A stretch of DNA of 64,000 nucleotides from Salvia splendens (lineage: Eukaryota; Streptophyta; Magnoliopsida; Lamiales; Lamiaceae): positions 25,234,502 to 25,298,501 of the forward strand of contig NC_056035.1 of the NCBI RefSeq assembly GCF_004379255.2. Direction: 5' to 3'. The notes under the pieces are model-generated. The model made no database searches. It was not told the origin of the DNA and saw only the letters and a list, made by a program, of their open reading frames with translations. The translations under genes were made by a program, and so were the position numbers. Positions 45,966 through 56,373 of this stretch are shown here, piece after piece (position 1 is the stretch's first letter; the number at the start of each line of letters is the position of its first letter).

Positions 45966-46763
45966 ATCTCATCTTTGAATGTCACAACTATTCCTAGGAG
46001 AAAAAGGTTAGACTTGCTGCTATTGAATTCACTGACTATGCTATAGTTTGGTGGGATCAATTAACAACCAGTACAAGGCGATATAGAGGAAGACCAGTTT
46101 CGACTTGGGAAGAAATGAAAGGCATAATGCGTAAGAGATTTGTACCTTCTCATTATTTTCGTGAATTGTATCAAAAATTACAATCTATGAAACAAGGTAC
46201 TAAATCTGTTGATGAGTACTACAAAGAGATGGAGATTGCTTTGATTAGGGCAAATGTTGAAGAAGATAGAGAAGCAACCATGGCTCGATTCTTACATGGG
46301 CTGAATAGGAAGATTGCAAAAATTGTGGAGCTTCAACACTATGTGGAGTTGGAGGACATGGTTCATATGGCCATGAAGGTGGAGGGACAATTGAAGAAGA
46401 AGGGAACAATCCAAAAGAATTTTTCAACAAGTTCTCATACTTCAAGGACAAAAGATTGGACTTCATCCAAATTTTGGGGAAGCTTCTAAACCCCAAAATG
46501 AAGCGTCGACATCCAAGTCCAAAGAATTTGAGAAGGGTAAAGGTATTTATACTTCTACTTCTACTATAAATAGAGATATCAAATGTTTTCGTTGTCAAGG
46601 TGTTGGACACATTGCATCTCAATGTCCAAACAAAAGGGTGATGATTTTGAAGCCAAATGGAGAGATAGAATCTGAAAGTGAACATGAAGATGATGATGAT
46701 GAGGAGAAAGATAAACAATTGGAGGAGATTGGACCAGAACATGGAGAACTTTTGGTGGTTTGA
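45966..46763 (+). pseudogene. D gag, C-terminal part with CCHC knuckle
   Basis: Resumes after the ATCTC duplication. A TAG near 46000 replaces a Glu codon, then VRLAAIEFTDYAIVWWDQL and SVDEYYKEMEIALIRANVEED give the retrotrans-gag domain. A frameshift lies between 46490 and 46570. The zinc knuckle CFRCQGVGHIASQC (C-x2-C-x4-H-x4-C) is at 46584-46625, followed by an acidic stretch (EHEDDDDEEKDK). It ends at a TGA at 46761-46763. Confidence 0.9.
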
Positions 46764-47464
46764 AGGGCTCTAAACATGCAAAACAGAAACGATGATCAAC
46801 AAAGGGAGAACATCTTCCACACAAGGTGTTTGGTCCAAGGTAAACTTTGCATAATGATTATTGATGGTGGTAGTTGTGCAAATGTTGCAAGTTCTGAAAT
46901 GGTGGAAAAGTTGAGCTTAACAACGGAAAAACATCCTAATCCGTACAAGCTACAATGGCTTAATGAATGTGGAGAAATTCGAGTGACTAAAAGAATTCTA
47001 ATTTCGTTTTCAATTGGCAATTATAAAGATGATGTTCTTTGTGATGTTGTGCCAATGCATGCAAGTCACATTCTTTTGGGGAGTCCATGGCAGTTTGATC
47101 GTAGGGTGACTTATGATGGATTTCACAGCCACTACACCTTCAAGCACAACAACAAGTCTATTATGCTTGTCTCATTGACACCTCAACAAGTTCAAGAGGA
47201 CCAACAGAAATTGTCACAATCAAGGAGAGCTCGTGAGGTTGAGAGAAAAAAAGTGAGGGCATTGAAAAAGAGTCAAGTGAAAAGAGTCTGAATGAAAAAA
47301 AGAATTTTTATGTAGGAGCAAAAGAAATAAAGAGTGCAATAGTTGAAAAAGAGAGTGTTTTCATCTTAGTGTACAAACAGTCCTTGTTTACCACTAACGA
47401 ATTAACCACTTCTTTGCCAAGTACTTTTGTGTCTCTTTAACAGGAATTCGAAGATGTTTTCCCC
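46764..47464 (+). pseudogene. D protease
   Basis: The open part 46776-47291 contains CLVQGKLCIMIIDGGSCANVAS, an aspartic protease site with DGGS, and HILLGSPWQFDRRVTYDG. Active Asp is present. Stops scattered from 47291 to about 47440 separate it from RT. The DGGSCxNVAS form is common in plant chromoviruses of the CRM-like group; the lineage call is tentative. Confidence 0.82.
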
Positions 47465-48645
47465 GTGGAAGAATCAAGTGGATTACCTCCATTAAGAGGT
47501 ATTGAACACCAAATTGACCTTGTTCCCGGGGCAGTTCTACCAAACCGACCAGCCTATAGAGCCAATCCCGAAGAGACCAAGGAAATTCAAAGGCAAGTGC
47601 AAGAGTTGTTGGACAAAGGAAAAATCCGTGAGAGCATGAGTCCATGTGTTGTTCCGGTAATTGTTGTTTCTAAGAAAGATGGATCATGGAGGATGTGCAT
47701 CGACTGCCGAGCAATCAACAAAATCACGGTAAAGTATCGCTATCCTATTCCTAGGCTAGATGATATGCTTGATGAATTGCATGGATCTGTTGTGTTTAGT
47801 AAGATCGATTTGAAAAGTGGTTATCATCAAATTCGAATTAGAGAAGGAGATGAATGGAAAACAGCCTTTAAAACAAAATTTGGTCTATAAGAGTGGTTAG
47901 TAATGCCTTTTGGTTTAACTAATGCACTAAGTACTTTCATGAGATTGATGCACCATGTTTTGAGAAAATTCATTGGAAAATTTATGGTTGTTTATTTTTA
48001 TGATATTCTTGTCTATAGCAAAAATGTGGATGAACATCTTAACCATGTGCGTGCAGTTTTGGATACCTTACGAAAAGAATCATTGTATGCAAATCTCAAA
48101 AAGTGTTCTTTTTGCACGGATAAAGTTGTTTTTCTGGGTTTTGTTATAAGTGGCAATGGGATTGAAATGGAAAAGGAGAAGGTGAAAGCTATTTTAGAAT
48201 GGCCAATTCCTCAAAATGTAGCACAAGTTAGAAGTTTTCATGGTCTTGCAAGTTTTTATAGGAGGTTTGTCAAGGATTTTAGTACAATTGTGGCACCTTT
48301 GAATGAAATTGTGAAAAAGGATGTTTGTTTTTATTGGGGAGAAAAACAAGAGCATGCTTTTAATCTCCTTAAAGAAAAACTTACAACTGCACCAATTCTT
48401 TCTTTGCCTAACTTTGGTAACATGTTTGAGCTTGAATGTGATGCATCTGGAGTAGGCATAGGAGCTGTTTTGTTGCAGGATGGAAAGCCAATCGCTTACT
48501 TTAGCGAAAAGTTGAAAGGAGCTCAATTGAACTATCCAACGTATGACAAGGAGTTATATGCTTTGGTTAGAGCTTTGGAAACATGGCAGCATTACTTGTG
48601 GCCTAGAGAGTTTGTAATTCATACAGATCATGAATCTCTCAAGTA
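47465..48645 (+). pseudogene. D reverse transcriptase and RNase H (catalytic change)
   Basis: [40 protein letters not shown] and [15 protein letters not shown] are clear. A TAA at 47888 replaces Tyr. The catalytic motif reads [11 protein letters not shown], with Tyr in place of the first Asp of the usual FDD. RNase H begins [17 protein letters not shown] and has [19 protein letters not shown] and [10 protein letters not shown]. There the frame jumps to ADALSRR, so about 100 bases that would hold the end of RNase H are missing near 48645. Confidence 0.9.
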
Positions 48646-49524
48646 CTTGTGGCTGATGCATTGTCTCGGAGGTACATTTTGATCACTACTTTGAGTTTTA
48701 AGTTGCTAGGTTTTGAGTTGATTAAGGAAATGTATGATAATGACCCAGACTTTTCTTCTATCTATTTAGCTTGTGAGCATGCTGCATTTGACAAGTTCTA
48801 TAGGCATGATGGCTATTTGTTTAGAAAAAATAAACTGTGCATTCCTAAAGGTTCTATGCGTGAATTGCTTGTGCGTGAAGCTCATGGTGGTGGTTTAATG
48901 GGGAATTTTGGAGTCCATAAGACAATGGATGTTTTGCATGAACATTTCTTTTGGCCTAAAATGCGTGTGGATGTTGAAAGAATTTGTAAAAGATGCATAA
49001 CTTGCATGCAAGCCAAGTCTAAATCACACCCACATGGTTTGTACAAACCGTTACCAATTCCTAGTGCACCTTGGGAGGATATTTTAATGGACTTTGTCAT
49101 TAGTTTTCCAAGAACAAAAAGAGGTAGAGATTCAGTTTTTGTGGTTGTTGATAGGTTTTCAAAAATGGCACATTTTATTTCATGTCACAAAACTGATGAT
49201 GCATCTCATATTGCTGATTTGTTCTTTAAAGAAATTGTCCGTCTGCATGGTGTTCCTAGATCAATTGTGAGTCATCGAGATGCTAAATTTGTGAGTCATT
49301 TTTGGCGTGTGTTGTGGAATAAGTTGAGAACTAAACTCTTATTTTCTACTACTTGTCATCCACAAACTGATGAACAAACTGAAGTAGTTAATAGGACTTA
49401 GTCTCAATTACTACGAACTTTAGTTAAAAAGAACTTGAAAAGTTAGGAGGAATGCTTACCTTTTGCTTAATTTGCTTATAATCGAAGTGTTCATTCTGCT
49501 ACTAACTTTTCTCCATTTGAAGTT
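48646..49524 (+). pseudogene. D integrase, zinc and core domains (catalytic change)
   Basis: Opens [13 protein letters not shown]. The HHCC zinc motif ([14 protein letters not shown] ... [11 protein letters not shown]) and the core with [13 protein letters not shown] follow. The second catalytic Asp is lost: the usual SDRD reads SHRD (IVSHRDAKF). TDEQTE retains Glu. Stops are at 49399-49401, near 49445 and near 49468. Confidence 0.88.
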
Positions 49525-50160
49525 GTGTATGGTTTTAATCCATTGAGTCCACTAGATTTGATTCCAATATCTATTGAAGAACGTGCAAGTCTTGATGGAA
49601 AAGCTAAGGCTGAAATGGTGAAGAAATTGCATGAAAGGGTAAGACTCAACATTGAAAAGAGGACAGAACAATATGCAAAGCAAGCCAACAAGGGTTGGAA
49701 ACAAGTCATCTTTGAGACGGGAGATTGGGTTTGGTTGCATATGAGAAAGGAGAGATTTCCTTCGAAAAGAAAGTCCAAGTTGCAGCCAAGAGGAGATGGA
49801 CCATTCCAAGTGATTGCAAAAGTCAATGATAATGCTTACAAACTAGACTTACCTGGTGAGTTTAATGTAACTGCTACTTTCAATGTTTCTGATTTATCTC
49901 CTTATGTTGGTGAATTAGATTCGAGGACGAATCCTCTTGAAGAAGAAGGGAATGATGGAGACACACCCAAGCTGATCTACAAGGACAAGAAGATGGATCC
50001 ATTGATCATTCAAAGTGGGCCAATTACAAGAGCTAGAGCTAAGAAGATAAAGGAGTCCATGTTGCTTTTAGTTGCTGAAATAAAAACCCAATTCCAAGAC
50101 CATTCTACATTAGGCCAAGTGGTGAATATTATTCAAGTTAGTGGGCAGCCCAAGGCATGA
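49525..50160 (+). pseudogene. D integrase C-terminus reading into the 3' LTR
   Basis: 211 open codons: YGFNPLSPLDLIPI, GDWVWLHMRKERFP, LQPRGDGPFQVIAKVNDNAYKLDLPGE, FNVSDLSPYVGELDSRTNP, then GPITRARAKKIKESMLLLV. The last 205 bases (from 49953) lie inside the LTR, so the LTR encodes the final 68 residues. A polyprotein tail running into the LTR is a known trait of some centromeric (CRM) retrotransposons, whose tail helps targeting; assigning D to CRM rests on this and is moderate in strength. Confidence 0.88.
49938..49952 (+). promoter_or_regulatory. Polypurine tract of D
   Basis: GAAGAAGAAGGGAA-type purine run directly before TGATGG, inside the integrase reading frame. Confidence 0.75.
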
Positions 50161-50530
50161 AGTTTAGAGGCACTACATATCACATTTTGGAGGCCCAAAT
50201 TGATGATACATGATGCATTTTCATCCAAGTTGGAGTAGTCAAAATGAAGGGTCTTTTTTTAGTTACATTTTATGTTAAATAAGTGACTTTAGATGTCCTA
50301 GAGTTACACCAAAGATTTAGGAGTTACTTTTCTTTTATTATGAGTCATTTTAAGTGTCTTAAGTTGTACTAATGATGTGAGACTTTCAAGAGTCCATTTT
50401 AGCCTATAAATAGGCTTGTAAGCATGTCATTTGAAGACACCATTGATCAAATACGAAAATAGACTTTGTCTTGTGAGATGAATTCTCTTTGTAGAGTTTT
50501 TCACTTGTTTGGAACTTATCAAGATACTTT
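49953..50530 (+). mobile_element. D 3' LTR, left part
   Basis: Starts TGATGGAGACAC. It contains the palindromic TATA box at 50401-50416. It is cut at 50530 by E3 and resumes at 52979. Total is 771 bp. Confidence 0.95.
50514..50530. repeat. Left TSD of E3 (17 bp)
   Basis: acttatcaagatacttt; the exact copy is at 52962-52978. The empty site is visible in the D 5' LTR near 21700-21720. Confidence 0.95.
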
Positions 50531-50616
50531 TTTTTAAACACCCTAAGGGGCGGAGGGTTGAGGCGGATCCACACCTGTGTATTACCCGGACCATTTGCTA
50601 CAGCCAAACATACACT

Positions 50617-50639
50617 GAGTCACCCAAAAGTGATGACTC
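50617..50639 (-). other. 3' UTR hairpin of E3
   Basis: GAGTCA/TGACTC around a CACTTTTGG-containing loop. In E1 and E2 the closing pair next to the loop is G-C; here it is A-T, and both sides changed together. Confidence 0.75.
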
Positions 50640-50838
50640 GCCAAGACATGACAATTAGAGTACAACGAGGACCTCCCTAACAACTAGGATGGTCATCTAT
50701 ATACTCTCAAAATCCAATTACCATTTGATGCAGCCTTTGCATCCCCTAAAATCTTGTCCATCACCTAGCTAAGGCCCGCAATCGGGATACATCCGCTAGG
50801 GACATGCCCTCCTGGATCAAGGTCCTCGATGAGGCCCT

Positions 50839-52787
50839 CTATCTCCCGGTTGGGGGCCCACATGCGACACTCATGGAGCTAAATCTCGAGTCATTCGCAC
50901 CCGATGGAACACTCCTGAATATCACCGTAGCAATATTCCCCTTCAAATGCCAATCCTCAATGTGTGGAGCCGTGGTGTACATATCGCCCTCATGCACCTT
51001 TCCCTTCCTCTTCCTCGACACCAATTGGAAGCCATCCTCATCCACACTTGGGTGACTCCTACTAGCCACTCTTGACTTCGATGATCCCGCACCCGATGTA
51101 CCCTCAATGTTCTCCGCGTGGTTGTTACTATCTTTGGCCTTCTCCAAGTGTCCAATGGACGATGGAGTGCCGACCCAAGCATCAGCCTTTGGGCGCCACT
51201 CACGGTGGCATGGCTCGAGTGGTTCTCCTTGGATGATGCTCGGCGATCCTTGTCTCTGCCCTGAGCCTTTCTTCCCGCTGCATGACAATCCTCTTTCTCA
51301 TGCCCAACATGTTTACAATTAGCACAAAACAATGGGATACGGTCCCATGCCACTTTGTACCTTGAATCTTTGCCTCGGATATTAAGGATGATCTCTTCCA
51401 TCGGGGGAGTAGAGATGTCAATCTCTACGCAAATCCTTGCGAATGAGAGCCGGCTTTGATGGATTGTGGCATGATCAACTTGTTGTGGCTTGCCTAGTAG
51501 TTTACCGATTGCCATGAGAGCCGATTCCTCAAAGAGATGCGCCGAGATTCCCATGATGTTGCACCAAACGGCGACAACCGGCGACTCAAACAATGTATCA
51601 AAGTCCGGCGCCCACTTGAACACCCTCATCGGGTGGATATCAACATACCAATTGGGGTTCCCAATGGGGCCATTTAAGACCTTAGCGTAGTCGGCCATCG
51701 CTTGGAATTGAATTAAGATGTGCTTCGCATTCAAGTATTTCCAAGTGAAAGAACCCACTAATCCCAAACCTCCAAGGCTTTTTTGGATTTGGGAGGGAGA
51801 TGGGAGCGAGTGTGAGAACTTTCCAACGATGGTTAGCCCTAGCTTCTCCGAGAGGTCGTCCATTTCAGAATCGGAGAAGGTAAGGGATGGTGTGCCTTCA
51901 AAGCATCCGGCCTTCCCCACGGCTTTAATCTTGGTGTCATCCAAAGGTATTGGCTCGGCCTTAAAGGGCTTGTGCGTGGCTGAATCTCCTCCCACGTTTC
52001 CCAACCCCTTTTGGGGGTGGAGTACTTTTGCCACCTTCCAAGCTCCCGCCGGCGGCAACAGGTTTTCCGGCGAGTTTTCCGGTAGTCGAGCATCGGGAGG
52101 CCGGTCCCCCTTGTGTTCACCATGACCGATTGGTAGGGGAGGAGGGTGTGTGGCACATGGAGTAGAATTTGAATTCAAATTGCCACTTACCAAAAAAGAG
52201 CCAACACTTCCTTCCCCATGCAAAGTAAGCTTTGTCCTTTCCCTCATTGGTGAGTCACATGCATCCAACTTCTCACATGTCACCCCCACATCAAGACAAG
52301 GATTCACATGGTCCCTTGTACCTTCCACTTGTTGATGGTTGACCAGCACCATCTCCTTGGATGGTACATCATCGTTCCGGCTGGCTGGCGCCGGGGAAGT
52401 TCCGGCCACCTCCTCACAATCGAGTTCCTCCAAATCACATGTTGGCGTGCTCCCCTCCTTAGCTATTTGAGCTAATGCGTTCAACATATCCCCAACACAA
52501 GCTTGTTCAACCACCAGCGACCTCCTCCCTTCACCATGGCGTTCGGCGACAAGGTTGTCCGCCATTTCAAACATCATCATCTTCTTAGCCCTACTCACCT
52601 CCGAACCCATTTCAAAGCCGGTGCGCTTGAGGGCTCGCCGTGATTTAACCGGGTATGGGGTTCCTATCCTCTTCATTTTTGGCCGATCCATCGTTGAGAA
52701 GGTCCATTCCGGCGTAGAGAAGGATTGCGACTCATGGCTAACGGTCGTGGCCCCCTCCCCCGGCAACTCACCATCGGCCTTCACCAT
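50839..52787 (-). pseudogene. E3 ORF1-like gene (DUF4283-like domain, CCHC knuckle)
   Basis: Starts at the ATG at 52787 (MVKADGELPGEG). It is open for 614 codons to 50943, with one frameshift near 51260; the family C-terminus (VDEDGFQLVSRKRKGK, VACGPP) continues in the frame ending at 50839. Domains: N-terminal unknown region with KRIGTPYPVKSRRALKRTG and FEMADNLVAERHGEGRR; an acidic Pro-rich linker; the DUF4283-like core at about residues 300-500 (TIVGKFSHSLPS, NAKHILIQF, WCNIMGISAHLFEESALMA); and the zinc knuckle CANCKHVGHEKEDC. Full length would be near 650 residues. A nucleic-acid chaperone or RNA-binding role is inferred from homology to LINE ORF1. Confidence 0.9.
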
Positions 52788-52961
52788 GTAGGCGGGTGCG
52801 AGCGCATATCACCATCGACCAAGCAAAGTAAACCTTGGCCGAGAGACCGCGCACGTTCCCTCGGCTGACCCATCGGCGGGGAAGCCTCCTAGGTTACTGT
52901 CGGCATTGGAGAATCTAGAGAGAGAAGGTAGAGAGAAGGGAGAGCATTTTGAGGAATTGTG

Positions 52962-52978
52962 ACTTATCAAGATACTTT
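52962..52978. repeat. Right TSD of E3
   Basis: Exact copy of 50514-50530. Confidence 0.95.
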
Positions 52979-53171
52979 GAGCAAGTCCTTGTGGCGTTCA
53001 ACCATACCGAGGTTCTTGGCTGATCATATAGCCAACGGGTCGAGGTTTTCCAAGCTCTGGAAGTGGATCAAACCAGATTATCAGTCAAGGGAGTCCGATG
53101 CCAAACCTTATACGTGGGGTTCTTGGATCAATATATCCAACGGGTCCTTCGTCGTACACCAATCTATATCA
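52979..53171 (+). mobile_element. D 3' LTR, right part
   Basis: Matches 21717-21909 of the D 5' LTR and ends CTATATCA. It is followed by the CCGGA duplication and E1 sequence. Confidence 0.94.
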
Positions 53172-53176
53172 CCGGA

Positions 53177-54785
53177 ATCATGCTGTACCAGGCAAGGAGA
53201 TGGAGCTAGTCAACCAACTGAATGGTGATGGTACAAGGATTCACGTGAATCCTAGGCTAGGTGTGAGGGTGACATGTGAGGAGGTGGATGCATGTGACTC
53301 ACAAATAAAGGAAATGCCAAAGTCTACTTTGCATGGGGAAGGAAATGTTGGTCCATTTTAGGAAAGAGATAATTTGAATTCAAATTCAGTACCATGTGCT
53401 ACACACCCTCCTCCCCTATCTCTCGGATATGGTGAACGCAAGGGGGACCGACCTCCCGATGCACAGCCGCCAGAAACCTCGCCGAAAAAGCTGGTGGCAC
53501 CGGCGGGAGCCTGGAAGGCGGTGAAAGAATTCCTCTCCCGTGGGGGGTGGGGCCCGTGGAAGAAGCATCAGCCGCGCACAAACTCCAAAAGCCCGAGCCA
53601 ATCTCGTTGGATGCTACCAAGATCAAAGCTTTGGGGAAAGCCGGCTGTTTTGAAGGTACCCCATCCCTTTCCTTCTCCGATTTAGAAACGGAATACCTCT
53701 CGGAGAAGCTTGGGCTGGCCGTCATTGGAAAGTTCTCCCATTCACTCCCATCTACCTTCTAAATTCAAAAAAGCCTAAGAGGTTTGGGGTTAGTAGGATC
53801 ATTCTCTTAGAAATACTTGAATGCTAAGCACATCCTAATCCAATTCCAAGAGATGGCCGACTATGCTAAGGTTTTAAATGGTCCCAATGGGAGCCCGAAT
53901 TGGTATGTTGATATCCACTCGATGAGGGTGTTCAAATGGGCACCGGACTTTGATACATTCTTCGAGTCACAGCTTGTTGCTGTTTTATGTAACATCATGG
54001 GAATCCCAGGGCATCTTTTTGAGGAATCGGCCGTCATTGCAATCGGTAAACTCCTAGGCAAGCCACTACAAGCCGATCATGCCACAATTCATCAAAGCCG
54101 ACTCTCTTTCGCGAGGATATGTGTAGAGATTGACATCTCTACCCCCCAAGGGAAGAGATCATCCTCAATATCAGAAGTAAAGATTCAAGATACAAAGTGG
54201 CATGGGACCGTATTCCATTATTTTACGCCAATTGTAAGCATGTTGGGCACGTGAAAGAGGAATGTCACGCATCGGGAAGAAAGGTACAATCTGGAGACAA
54301 GGTTCGCCGTGCACCAACTAAGGTGTATCACTCGAGCCATGCCTCCAAGTTCACCCGCCGAGAGTGGCGCCCAAAGGCGGATGCTTGGGCCAACACTTCA
54401 TCAACCATTGGGCATGCGAACAAGGCTAAAGAATGTCACAACCAAGTGAAGAACATGGAGGGTACAACGGATGCTGATCCGTCGAAGCTAGGAGCCAACC
54501 AAGGGTGGATTATGATGGTCTCGAATTGGTGTCGAGAAAGAGGAAAGGCAATGTACAAGAGGGTGATTTGTAAATCAAAGCCCAACACATTGATAATTGA
54601 CATTCGAAGGAGAATGTTGCTACGGTGACATTTGGGATTGACAAATCGGGTGCGAATGAGCCGAGCATTGTCTCAATGATTGTATCATGTGGGCCCCCCA
54701 AACGGGAGTTGGAGGGCTTCATCGAGGATCTTGATCCAGGAGGATGTGTCCCTTGCGGAGGTATCCCTATCGTGGGCTTCAATTA
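53177..54785 (+). pseudogene. E1 ORF1-like gene, C-terminal part
   Basis: Blocks shared with E2 and E3 occur in three frames: HVNPRLGVRVTCEEVDACD, SLDATKIKALGKAGCFEG, AVIGKFSHSLPS (then a TAA at 53760-53762), NAKHILIQFQEMADYAKVLNG, VFKWAPDFDTFFES, DHATIHQSRLSFARICVEIDIS, and the knuckle with YANCKHVGHVKEEC, whose first Cys has become Tyr. A TAG lies near 53361 and the C-terminus is broken near 54600. It is the most decayed E copy, which fits its being the oldest layer. Confidence 0.85.
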
Positions 54786-54912
54786 GGATATGGTCTAGGC
54801 TTTTTGGTGATGCAAAGGTTGCATCAAAGTAATTGTAATAGGGTTGCTAAGAGTATATAGATGACCACTCTAGTTGATAGGGAGGCCCTCGTTGTACTCT
54901 GATTGGTCGTTG

Positions 54913-54937
54913 CGAGTCGTCACTTTTGGGCGACTCG
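54913..54937 (+). other. 3' UTR hairpin of E1
   Basis: CGAGTCG/CGACTCG, as in E2. The terminal ACCC/GGGT hairpin is at 55006-55016. Confidence 0.72.
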
Positions 54938-55033
54938 GTGTTTGTTTGTTTGTTTGCTGCAATGGTCTTTGATAATGCACAGGTGTGGGTCCGCCTCAAC
55001 CCTCCACCCTCGGGGTATTTCTTTAAAAAAAAA

Positions 55034-55052
55034 AGTAAACCCAAATATACAG
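55034..55052. repeat. Right TSD of E1
   Basis: Exact copy of 7078-7096. Confidence 0.97.
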
Positions 55053-55331
55053 AGTTATGCTCTAAATGAATTACCACGAGACAGTAATGATAATTATTCT
55101 ATAAAATTATCTAGTCTACAAGGCCAGTATATTAATAAATATCATGCATGTTGTGGGCAATTGGATTCAAAAGTTTTACTTGTTGGCCAAATAAACGCAT
55201 GTATAAAAGTTACGTTATGAAATGAGCTTATACGATATGACAATTACTATGATGTTATAGCGACCAAAATGATCGTATCTTGATGTTATTACCTTACAGG
55301 GATCATACAATGAATGTTTGAAGTTCATTTG
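55053..55331. other. Unassigned sequence between E1 and the SINE
   Basis: The only stretch not assigned to an element. An open frame of about 56 codons reads ALNELPRDSNDN ... KVLLVGQINACIKVTL and stops at 55218-55220. The string cttgttggccaa at about 55179 also occurs at 7068-7077, just left of the E1 insertion site. I do not recognise a gene. Confidence 0.5.
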
Positions 55332-55349
55332 GAGTGAATTGGTTTCCTT
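55332..55349. repeat. Left TSD of the SINE (18 bp)
   Basis: gagtgaattggtttcctt; exact copy at 55483-55500. A third copy of its core is at 61571-61585. Confidence 0.93.
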
Positions 55350-55482
55350 ATTATTATTCCCAAGTCCACAATTACAACTGAAAGGGGGAAATTACAATTA
55401 CAACTGATGTCAAGAGAGCTCGAACTCGGCACCTCATACAATAATGTCTAAGCTCCTTGCCACTAGGACAAAGGTTTTAGAC
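55350..55482 (-). mobile_element. tRNA-like SINE
   Basis: A 133-bp element on the minus strand between 18-bp duplications. Read on that strand, a box A-like stretch (GTCCTAGTGGCAAGGAGC) lies near the 5' end, a box B-like stretch (GAGTTCGAGCTCT) about 30 bases on, and the 3' end is an AATAATAAT tail. Size, promoter boxes, tail and TSD fit plant SINEs transcribed by pol III. Box B has mismatches to the consensus. Confidence 0.8.
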
Positions 55483-55509
55483 GAGTGAATTGGTTTCCTT
55501 TTTTTTTTT

Positions 55510-55797
55510 ATCAAACACCTTCACGGTGGAGGGTTGAGTAGGTCCCTCATCTCATATATATCATCAAACGAAAAGTTTATACACCAACTATCTCAAAAGT
55601 GGACAGTCACAGAAAGGCAACAAACTAAATTCAACAAAGCAAAGGAAAGCTGTAAATAAACTATCAAAACCAAAGCAAGAAGTCATCTATTCAAATTGTA
55701 TACTCTTGTGTCTGAACCAGCAGCAAATCTCCTGTCCATCATCTCCCGAGCCATCATTGCACTCCATTCCAGCAAAAGGCAACACAAGTAACCACGA
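55510..55797 (-). other. LINE-2 3' UTR with two hairpins
   Basis: Next to the tail, CACC/GGTG at 55516-55528. Further in, ACTATC/GACAGT around a CACTTTTGA loop at 55587-55607, allowing one G-U pair. Both positions match hairpins in the E family. Confidence 0.7.
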
Positions 55798-56373
55798 TCA
55801 AAACCTGAAATTGGGGAGACCAAGCTGATCCAATCTGCACAAGGCCATAACACGAGGGGGGGGCGAACTTTTTGTATATTCTCTCTTCTCCTCCGTTAGA
55901 ACTCCAATACCTGCAAGGAAATCTGCAGCTTTGTTACCCTCCCTGTAAATGTGAGACATTCTCCATTCCAGCCTTTGCAATTCCTTCCTAATCCTCCTCA
56001 ACTTAGAGCAAACTTCTGCCGGGCCAAGCTGATCCGTTGACAGCCATCGCACAACTCTATCTGCATCCGATTCAATCCAGAGTCTGCTGGTGTGCCGCTT
56101 AGCCAGAATCACCCCTGCCAGCACAGCACCAACCTCAGCTTCCAAGCCCGAGTTCCCCTCCAAGCCTGTAGAAAATGCCACTACAATTTCCCCCTCCCGA
56201 TCCCTTACCACACCTCCCCCACCTGCCCTTTTTAATTCTAAAGAAAACGCACCATCCATATTTAGTTTCATCCATCCTGAATTAGGGGGCCTCCACTGTA
56301 CCCTTCCTACTTTTCCCTTCCGAACCACCTGCTCCACGCCACACATCACATCCAACCTAGGAAAGCAGCCCCT
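55798..56373 (-). pseudogene. LINE-2 ORF2 C-terminus: RNase H
   Basis: Asp in LNMDGAFS, Glu in GLEAEVGAVL, Asp in IESDADRVV and Asp in GNKAADFLAG are all kept, and it ends GLPNFRF. A stop after VISPDQ at 56374 cuts it from the upstream region. Confidence 0.9.

Larger units (their letters stand above)
50531..52961 (-). mobile_element. E3: complete ORF1-only LINE derivative, reversed
   Basis: A 2431-bp member of the E family on the minus strand, with the poly(A) as T-run at 50531-50535. The first 35 or so bases of the 5' UTR match E1 and E2, then the leader differs until the ORF1 start. Again no ORF2. It has the best preserved coding region of the three, so it is probably the youngest. Confidence 0.93.
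53172..55033 (+). mobile_element. E1, 3' part
   Basis: Continuation of 7097-7611 after D. It ends in an A-run at 55025-55033, then the right copy of the 19-bp TSD at 55034-55052. The 3' UTR carries both family hairpins. Confidence 0.93.

Noticed and set aside
55350..55482. Functional tRNA gene
   Set aside because: Box B mismatches, no cloverleaf I could draw, an A/T-rich tail and flanking TSDs indicate a SINE.
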